A DNA stretch of 11,774 nt, taken from the NCBI GenBank assembly GCA_902772085.1, contig CACXZL010000025.1, forward strand, positions 1 to 11,774, in the 5' to 3' direction. Under the pieces are notes generated by a model. It ran no database searches. It was given only the letters and a program-made list of their open reading frames with translations, and was not told where the DNA came from. Made by a program: the position numbers and the translations under genes. Of this stretch, positions 7,436-11,774 are shown piece by piece (position 1 is the first letter of the stretch; every line of letters begins with the position of its first letter). This DNA comes from an uncultured Coriobacteriaceae bacterium (GTDB taxonomy: Bacteria; Actinomycetota; Coriobacteriia; Coriobacteriales; Atopobiaceae).

Positions 7436-9670
7436 TTACTTCTCGCCAGCCTTCTTTGCGGCCTCCTCCGCGGCTTTCTTTGCGGCGTTTGCCTTGCGGG
7501 TCGCGGCGGCCTTCTTTGCGGCGGCAGAGCGACGAGCCTTCTTCTCGGCCTCGGAGAGGTCTTCCTTCACGGTGGCCTTGACCTTGGCGACGCTCTTCTC
7601 CACGGCATCCTCGACCTTGGCGACGCTCTTCTTTACCGCGCTCACCTTGGAGGTCTCCTTCTTGATGGCGTCCTCGGCCGTAGGCATGACGAAGCGCGGC
7701 TTCTTCTTGGGCTTGGGAGGCAGGGGTCCGTCATACTTGAAGATGGCGCCGCCGATCGGCGGGACGCGTACCTTGATGGAGTTCTCGCGCAGGTTCCAAG
7801 GCTTCTCCTCGGACTCGAAGCGCACGTCGTCGTTTGTGACGCCAGAGCCGCCGTACTCTTCGCGGTCGGAGTTGAAGACCTCACGCCAGTAGCCGGCACG
7901 CGGCACGCCGATGCGATACTCCTCGTAGGGGTTCACCTCGTAGTTGATGACGATCACGAGGTCGTCTTTGGGGTCATCGCCATGGCGGACGAAGCTCACG
8001 ATGCACTGGTTTGAGTTGTTTGCGTCAATCCACTCGAAGCCGTCCTCCTCGTAGGCCTTCTCCCACAAGGCGGGCTGCTCGTTGTAGCATTTATTTAGCG
8101 CGGCGATGTACTTCTGCTGCTTGCCGTGGGCCTCGAACTCCTCGGCCAAGAAGTACTCGATGCCCTCGTAGTAGCGCCACTCGATGAACTGGCCGATCTC
8201 GTTGCCCATGAAGTTGAGCTGGCCACCGGGGTGGGTGGTCTGATAGAACGCCAGCGAGCGCAAGCCTGCCATCTGACGCCAGAAGTCGCCCGGCTGACGG
8301 GTGATGAGCGAGCACTTGCCGTGCACGACCTCGTCATGCGACAAGGGCAGCACGAAGTTCTCGTTGAACGCATACATGATGGAGAAGGTAAGCAGGCTGT
8401 GGTTGCCCGGACGGAACGGGAAGTCCGTCTGACAATAGCGCAGGGTGTCGTTCATCCAGCCCATGTCCCACTTGTAGTTGAAGCCAAGGCCGCCGACCTC
8501 GGGTGGACGGGTGACGAGCGGCCAAGCCGTGGACTCCTCGGCGATCATCATGACGTCAGGATGATAGCTGCCGACGATCCTGTTGCACTTGCGGACGAAC
8601 TCGATAGAAGGATAGTCGTGCTCGGAGCCGTCCTCGTTGAACTTCTTCATGCCCGGGTCGTCGATGCCGAAGTTCAAGTAGAGCATGGAGGTCACGCCGT
8701 CCATGCGGATGCCGTCTGCGTGGTACTCGTCGATCCAGTACAGGAGGTTTGAGATCAGGAACGTGTGGACCTCGCCGCGCTCGAAGTCAAACTTGTAGGT
8801 GCCCCAGTTGGGGTGGACTTCCTTCTCGTAGAGCTTGTTGCCGTTGAAGTGTACGAGACCGTGCTCGTCGGGGCAGAAGCCACCAGGCACCCAGTCGAGA
8901 ATGACGCCGATGCCAGCCTGGTGGCAAGCGTCCATGAAGTGCTTGAACTGCTTAGGCGTGCCGTAGCGGCTAGTGGGGGCGTAATAGCCCGTGACCTGAT
9001 AGCCCCAGCTGCCGTCGAAGGGATGCTCCATGACGGGCATGACCTCGATGTGGGAGTAGCCCATCTCCTTCACGTAGGCCACGAGCTCGTCGGAGAGGTC
9101 GTCGTAGGTGTACCAGGAGCCGGTGGCACCGTCTTCCTCGTCTGGCTGGGTACCAAAGGCGGTGAGGCCGTCCTTGTGGCGCTTCCATGAACCCAGATGC
9201 ACCTCGAAGATGTTGAGCGGGCGCTTCATGTGGTTTTGCTGGTAGCGCTGCTTCATCCATTCGTCGTCGCCCCATACGTAGGAGTCGATCTCGGCGGTAC
9301 GGGAGGCGGTGCCAGGAATCAGCTCGGCATGGAACGCATAGGGGTCAGCCTTGTACATCACGTCACCGGCACGCGTCTCGATCACGTACTTGTAGAGCTG
9401 GCCCTCGACGACGCCAGGAACAAACGCATGCCACACACCGCCCACCGGTGTGCGTGTGAGCGGCGTGGCCTTGGGATCCCAGTCGTTGAACTCGCCCGTC
9501 ACGTACACGGCACGCACGTCGGGAGCCCATACGGCAAACTGGTAACCATCCACGCCGTCAAGCGTGGCGGGATGGGCGCCGAGCTTCTCGTAGCTTCGGA
9601 ACCACTCACCCTTGGCGAAGAGATACAAGTCGTCATTGGTGAGGAGGTAGTTCTGGATTGGTGCACTCAT
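7436..9670 (-). CDS. glgB: 1,4-alpha-glucan branching enzyme (GH13) with Lys/Ala-rich C-terminal tail
   Basis: With the start chosen here the protein has 744 residues. It cuts an alpha-1,4 chain and rejoins it in alpha-1,6 linkage. Domains: N-terminal CBM48-like region with FAVWAPDVRAVYVTGEFNDW (45-64), GH13 barrel with EVHLGSW (156-162), DGIRMDGVTSMLY (319-331, nucleophile D324), IAEESTAWP (376-384, acid/base E378) and SHDEVVHGK (444-452, D446), then a C-terminal beta domain to about 650. Residues 651-744 are an added tail, about half Lys plus Ala, unlike ordinary GlgB. Start choice: the frame is open further upstream (Met codons at 9685, 9700 and 9841), but only the ATG at 9670 has a Shine-Dalgarno-like GGGGG about 8 bases upstream; the longest form would run into nth. 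The protein from 9670 begins MSAPIQNYLL and covers the whole family region. It leads the collinear glg cluster. Confidence 0.95.
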   Translation of the reverse strand: MSAPIQNYLLTNDDLYLFAKGEWFRSYEKLGAHPATLDGVDGYQFAVWAPDVRAVYVTGEFNDWDPKATPLTRTPVGGVWHAFVPGVVEGQLYKYVIETRAGDVMYKADPYAFHAELIPGTASRTAEIDSYVWGDDEWMKQRYQQNHMKRPLNIFEVHLGSWKRHKDGLTAFGTQPDEEDGATGSWYTYDDLSDELVAYVKEMGYSHIEVMPVMEHPFDGSWGYQVTGYYAPTSRYGTPKQFKHFMDACHQAGIGVILDWVPGGFCPDEHGLVHFNGNKLYEKEVHPNWGTYKFDFERGEVHTFLISNLLYWIDEYHADGIRMDGVTSMLYLNFGIDDPGMKKFNEDGSEHDYPSIEFVRKCNRIVGSYHPDVMMIAEESTAWPLVTRPPEVGGLGFNYKWDMGWMNDTLRYCQTDFPFRPGNHSLLTFSIMYAFNENFVLPLSHDEVVHGKCSLITRQPGDFWRQMAGLRSLAFYQTTHPGGQLNFMGNEIGQFIEWRYYEGIEYFLAEEFEAHGKQQKYIAALNKCYNEQPALWEKAYEEDGFEWIDANNSNQCIVSFVRHGDDPKDDLVIVINYEVNPYEEYRIGVPRAGYWREVFNSDREEYGGSGVTNDDVRFESEEKPWNLRENSIKVRVPPIGGAIFKYDGPLPPKPKKKPRFVMPTAEDAIKKETSKVSAVKKSVAKVEDAVEKSVAKVKATVKEDLSEAEKKARRSAAAKKAAATRKANAAKKAAEEAAKKAGEK
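7580..7632. repeat. 20-bp direct repeat in the GlgB tail (11-codon period)
   Basis: The same 20 bases, beginning GACCTTGGCGACGC, occur at 7580-7599 and 7613-7632, a spacing of 33 bases or 11 codons. In the protein this gives KSVAKV at about 681-686 and again at 692-697. Sequence identity across synonymous positions suggests a recent local duplication. An 11-residue period suits an extended amphipathic helix. Confidence 0.85.
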
Positions 9671-9710
9671 CTTTGAGACCCCCATTGTCGGATTGTCCAT
9701 AGTTAGCGCT

Positions 9711-9739
9711 ATGTTATGGTTGTTGCAACAAGGCGTAAA
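9711..9739 (-). promoter_or_regulatory. Proposed glgB promoter
   Basis: On the minus strand TTTACG (9734-9739, four of six to TTGACA) and TAACAT (9711-9716, four of six to TATAAT) are separated by exactly 17 bases. The expected start site, near 9704, would leave a leader of about 34 bases before the glgB ATG at 9670 and makes the upstream Met at 9700 an unlikely start. The call rests on consensus matching and position only. Confidence 0.5.
9720..9731. promoter_or_regulatory. Perfect 12-bp palindrome in glgB promoter spacer, likely operator
   Basis: TTGTTGCAACAA is a perfect palindrome lying wholly between the proposed -35 and -10 of glgB, in the intergenic region divergent from nth. A GC-centred dyad of this kind resembles sites bound by LacI-type and similar dimeric repressors, and binding there would block polymerase. 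No other copy was noticed in the window. The regulator is not encoded here. Confidence 0.5.
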
Positions 9740-9815
9740 CGAGTATTGGGCAGACGTGCAAGCTGCATCGGCACGCGGAGGCGTATCGCGCGGTTCGGCC
9801 CAGAGGGAGGTCGGC

Positions 9816-10505
9816 ATGCCTAGGGAATCAAAGAAATCCAAGGTCGCCCGCGCGACCGAGTTCTGTCATCGCATGGGCGAGCTGTATGGCGCCGAGCCAT
9901 CGGCGTTGGACTGGCACACGCCTTTCGAGCTCGTAATCGCGGTGCTGCTCTCGGCCCAGACCACCGACGTCGCGGTGAACGCCGTGACACCGGAGCTCTT
10001 TGCGCGATGGGGAGAGCCGGCGTCGATGGCAACGGCCGAGGTTGCAGAGGTGGCCGAGGTGATCCACCGGCTCGGGTTCTATCGCACCAAGTCGCAGCAT
10101 TGCGTGGGATGCGCACGGATGATCATGACCGAGTTTGGCGGCGAGGTGCCCCGCACCATGGACGAGCTCACGAAGCTACCCGGAGTGGGACGCAAGACGG
10201 CAAACATCGTGCTCAACAAAGCCTTTGGCGTCGTGGAGGGCATCGCCGTGGACACCCACGTGTACCGCATCGCGCAGCGCATGGGGCTTACGACGGCAAA
10301 AACGCCACTCGAAGCCGAGAAAGACCTGCTCGCCGTGATTCCGCGCGAGCTGTGGGACGGCGTGAACTCGCAGTGGATTCGACACGGGCGCGCCATTTGC
10401 ACCGCACGCGTGGCAAAGTGCGCGGAGTGCCCGTGCGCAGACCTGTGCCCGCAGCGCCCGGTACGCTACGGCGCCGGGCAGGACAGGAAGGGCCACCGCA
10501 AATAG
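9816..10505 (+). CDS. nth: Endonuclease III (DNA glycosylase/AP lyase)
   Basis: A 229-residue base-excision-repair enzyme that removes oxidised pyrimidines and cleaves the abasic site. Key features are all present: PFELVIAVLLSAQTTDVAVN (36-55), the helix-hairpin-helix LPGVGRKTAN (121-130) with catalytic K127, VDTHVYR (145-151) with catalytic D146, and the [4Fe-4S] ligands C195-x6-C202-x2-C205-x5-C211. The start at 9816 has GGGAGG 6 bases upstream. The frame extends to a TTG at 9693, but the extra residues match nothing in the family and would overlap the glgB promoter. It is divergent from glgB with no evident functional link. It has a basic C-terminal extension of about 18 residues beyond the cluster, as is common in actinobacterial members. 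Confidence 0.96.
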   Translation: MPRESKKSKVARATEFCHRMGELYGAEPSALDWHTPFELVIAVLLSAQTTDVAVNAVTPELFARWGEPASMATAEVAEVAEVIHRLGFYRTKSQHCVGCARMIMTEFGGEVPRTMDELTKLPGVGRKTANIVLNKAFGVVEGIAVDTHVYRIAQRMGLTTAKTPLEAEKDLLAVIPRELWDGVNSQWIRHGRAICTARVAKCAECPCADLCPQRPVRYGAGQDRKGHRK

Positions 10506-10693
10506 CTGGAAAACTACTTCCCGCATCAAAACAAACGTCGTGCGCCAGCGAAGAGCCTGTCCCCCTTCGATGCACGGCCCATCCATGTGCTTGGCATTGT
10601 TTAGGGACGGGCAATCACCAACCGATTGCTGGCATCAGGTTGCATGGGCAGCCAGATGGCCCATGCTAGAGTACATATTTTCTGGTATTTCAC
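10506..10693. other. Gene-free stretch with several inverted repeats
   Basis: No convincing gene is seen between the nth stop and the Rpn-type gene promoter. Inverted repeats occur in succession: 10555-10563 with 10604-10612 (9 bp, one G-U, 40-base loop), 10611-10616 with 10624-10629 (GCAATC/GATTGC), and 10642-10649 with 10659-10666. The first two overlap by two bases and cannot form fully together. Some such pairings arise by chance; the group could be a structured RNA or extragenic repeat. Confidence 0.35.
10642..10666 (+). terminator. Hairpin, possible nth terminator
   Basis: GCATGGGC at 10642-10649 pairs perfectly with GCCCATGC at 10659-10666 across a 9-base loop. A short T-run follows only 10 bases later (ATATTTT), so this is not a canonical Rho-independent terminator. 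It lies 137 bases after the nth stop, just before composition turns AT-rich. Confidence 0.3.
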
Positions 10694-10722
10694 TTGATAA
10701 GGTACATATGTATGCGTATAAT
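10694..10722 (+). promoter_or_regulatory. Near-consensus sigma-70 promoter for the Rpn-type gene
   Basis: TTGATA (10694-10699, five of six to TTGACA) and TATAAT (10717-10722, perfect) are separated by exactly 17 bases. The predicted start near 10729 gives a leader of about 30 bases to the GTG at 10761. It is the best promoter in the window. Two dyads overlap it: TACATATGTA (10703-10712) in the spacer and CGTATAA-TTGC-TTATACG (10715-10732) over the -10, both possible operator sites. Confidence 0.8.
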
Positions 10723-10732
10723 TGCTTATACG
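10715..10732. repeat. Inverted repeat overlapping the -10 box, possible operator
   Basis: Seven-base arms CGTATAA (10715-10721) and TTATACG (10726-10732) are exact reverse complements with a 4-base centre. The left arm contains most of the TATAAT box and the right arm covers the predicted start site, so a bound protein would block transcription. AT-rich sequence raises the chance of coincidental dyads. Confidence 0.45.
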
Positions 10733-10760
10733 AACAAATTTTCGTTGTTAGGTGGTATAT

Positions 10761-11717
10761 GTGAACGTTGCAACTTCAATTGCAAGCGGCGTGAGGGCGA
10801 TCACCGACGGCTACGACACCGCTTGCAAAAGGCTTCTCTCGGAGAGGCAGATACTCTCCCGCATAATGCACGACTGGCTCGAGGAGTTCTCCGACACCGA
10901 TGTGAAGCAGATTGAGAGGGAGTGCCTCATTGGCAAGCCAAGGATTGGCGAGGACCCGGTTGGCCGTGACGAGGCAGCCCCGGGGATGGTGGGAGCGCTT
11001 TCGGGAGAGGACGCGACGGTAGCCGAGGGAACCGTGAACTTCGACATACGCTTCGAGGCGACCACCCCCCATCGCGAGGACGACAAGAACGACGTAATCT
11101 ACATGGAGATGGACGTGGAGGCTCAGAACGTCTTTTTCCCTGGCTATCCGCTTCTCAAGCGAGCCGTGTTCTATGGAGGAAGGCTGCTTTCCATGCAAGG
11201 CTACGAGGTGGTACCCAAATCCCACTACGAGCGGGTGCGCAAGGTGGTGTCGATCTGGGTCTGTGCCCATCCCCCTCGCAAATACGCGGGAACGGTGACG
11301 AGGTTCGGACTACGGCCTGAGTGGCTCGTGGGCGAGGCGGAATACAGGTCACAGGACTACAATACGCTCGATGTGGTCATGGCCTGCCTAGACGACCAGA
11401 ATCCCGGTCGCTCGGAAGGCGCACTGGGCATGCTGGAGGTACTCCTGTCCACGAGGATGACCGCCTCGGAGAAAATCGCGTATCTCGAGGACAAATGCAG
11501 TATAGTGGTGACGGAGTATCTCAACGAAAGGGTGATAGACGTGTGCAATCTCAGCCAAGGCGCCATAGAAGAAGGCCGCAGGGAAGGCCGCAGGGAGGAG
11601 AGAGCGAAGTTCCTCGAGGTGGCCGTCTCACTGGTAAGCGACGGGACACTGGCGTTGAAGGATGCTGCCGCCCGCTTCGGCTTCTCCGAGCAGGAGATCA
11701 GGGTCGCGTTGCCTTAG
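10761..11717 (+). CDS. Rpn-family PD-(D/E)XK nuclease / putative transposase-like protein
   Basis: A 318-residue protein of the recombination-promoting nuclease group (PDDEXK_2 / Transposase_31-like). Visible core: EGTVNFDIRFEA (89-100) with catalytic-type D95, then VIYMEMDVEAQN (112-123) giving the E120-x-Q122 that takes the place of E-x-K in this group, followed by FFPGYPLLKRAVFYGGRLLSMQ and RKVVSIWVCAHPP, both family hallmarks. Such proteins are Mg-dependent DNA nucleases; E. coli homologues promote RecA-independent recombination and have been tied to phage defence. The C-terminal part has a basic GRREGRRE repeat (272-279) and a helix-turn-helix-like end (LALKDAAARFGFSEQE). The GTG at 10761 is chosen because AGGTGG lies 5 bases before it; a GTG at 10752 would add three residues and overlap that site. 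It stands alone, with no transposon ends or partner gene visible. Confidence 0.85.
   Translation: MNVATSIASGVRAITDGYDTACKRLLSERQILSRIMHDWLEEFSDTDVKQIERECLIGKPRIGEDPVGRDEAAPGMVGALSGEDATVAEGTVNFDIRFEATTPHREDDKNDVIYMEMDVEAQNVFFPGYPLLKRAVFYGGRLLSMQGYEVVPKSHYERVRKVVSIWVCAHPPRKYAGTVTRFGLRPEWLVGEAEYRSQDYNTLDVVMACLDDQNPGRSEGALGMLEVLLSTRMTASEKIAYLEDKCSIVVTEYLNERVIDVCNLSQGAIEEGRREGRREERAKFLEVAVSLVSDGTLALKDAAARFGFSEQEIRVALP
11541..11717 (+). CDS. Possible intragenic start making the 58-residue C-terminal Rpn fragment
   Basis: Inside the Rpn-type gene and in the same frame, the GTG at 11541 (codon 261) is preceded by AAAGGG (11527-11532) at an ideal spacing of 8 bases. Translation from it would give a 58-residue protein starting MCNLSQGAIEEG and holding the GRRE repeat and the helix-turn-helix-like end, without the nuclease core. 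E. coli rpn genes are reported to make such C-terminal short products that restrain the full-length nuclease. Here it is a proposal from the ribosome site and position only. Confidence 0.3.
   Translation: MCNLSQGAIEEGRREGRREERAKFLEVAVSLVSDGTLALKDAAARFGFSEQEIRVALP
11571..11594 (+). repeat. 12-bp tandem repeat (two copies) in the Rpn-type gene
   Basis: GAAGGCCGCAGG occurs twice back to back (11571-11582 and 11583-11594), followed by a partial GAGG. It encodes EGRREGRREE, a basic and acidic helical linker typical of the variable C-terminal region of this family. The unit is four codons, so slippage changes length without a frameshift. Confidence 0.85.
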
Positions 11718-11774
11718 GAACCGTTTCGAAATAACTACGATGTCGGTGGGATGGGGGAAGCGTCAGTCAGCCTT

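Noticed and set aside
9693..9815. Longer nth form from a TTG at 9693
   Set aside because: It would overlap the glgB promoter and adds residues absent from the family; the ATG at 9816 has a good ribosome site.
9671..9841. Upstream glgB starts (Met codons at 9685, 9700, 9841)
   Set aside because: None has a Shine-Dalgarno; the longest form would overlap nth, and the proposed transcription start lies downstream of two of them. The extra residues are unlike GlgB.
10506..11774. Complete insertion sequence or transposon around the Rpn-type gene
   Set aside because: No terminal inverted repeats or target-site duplications were found flanking the gene within the window, and members of this family are usually solitary nucleases despite the transposase label.
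1..11774. CRISPR array, tRNA or rRNA genes, riboswitch
   Set aside because: No regularly spaced direct repeats, cloverleaf or rRNA-like sequence was recognised by reading; a covariance-model search was not possible here.

Overview
The window most likely comes from a GC-rich Actinomycetota of the class Coriobacteriia (Collinsella/Olsenella/Atopobium type). This is inferred from the GC-rich coding sequence, a glycogen cluster that includes glgD (a gene otherwise typical of Firmicutes), and the style of the Rpn-family protein at the right end. No rRNA or other taxonomic marker is present, so the placement is tentative.

Layout, left to right. (1) 1-626 (+): the C-terminal end of a heavy-metal P1B-type ATPase, followed by a hairpin terminator. 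(2) 627-885: a convergent intergenic gap holding that terminator and a separate 12-bp inverted repeat. (3) 886-9739 (-): a glycogen metabolism cluster read leftwards in the order glgB, glgP, glgC, glgD, glgA. It ends in a near-textbook intrinsic terminator at 886-916. glgP-glgC-glgD-glgA are tightly spaced (41, 3 and 33 bp) and are probably one operon. glgB lies 271 bp upstream and appears to have its own promoter, with a perfect palindrome in the promoter spacer. (4) 9816-10505 (+): nth, endonuclease III, divergent from glgB. (5) 10506-10760: a gene-free stretch with several small inverted repeats, then a sharply AT-rich leader carrying a near-consensus sigma-70 promoter. (6) 10761-11717 (+): an Rpn/PD-(D/E)XK nuclease family (putative transposase-like) gene. 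(7) 11718-11774: nothing recognised.

How the genes work together. GlgC (catalytic) and GlgD (a paralogue that has lost the catalytic motifs) would make ADP-glucose, GlgA polymerises it, GlgB introduces alpha-1,6 branches, and GlgP releases glucose-1-phosphate. Synthesis and breakdown are therefore encoded together. No debranching enzyme, phosphoglucomutase or dedicated regulator is visible.

Most notable points: GlgB carries a roughly 94-residue Lys/Ala-rich, histone-H1-like C-terminal tail with an 11-residue internal repeat. A 12-bp palindrome sits between the -35 and -10 of the proposed glgB promoter. The Rpn-type gene has a strong promoter in an AT-rich island and an in-frame internal start with its own Shine-Dalgarno, which could make a 58-residue C-terminal product like the intragenic antitoxins described for E. 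coli Rpn proteins.
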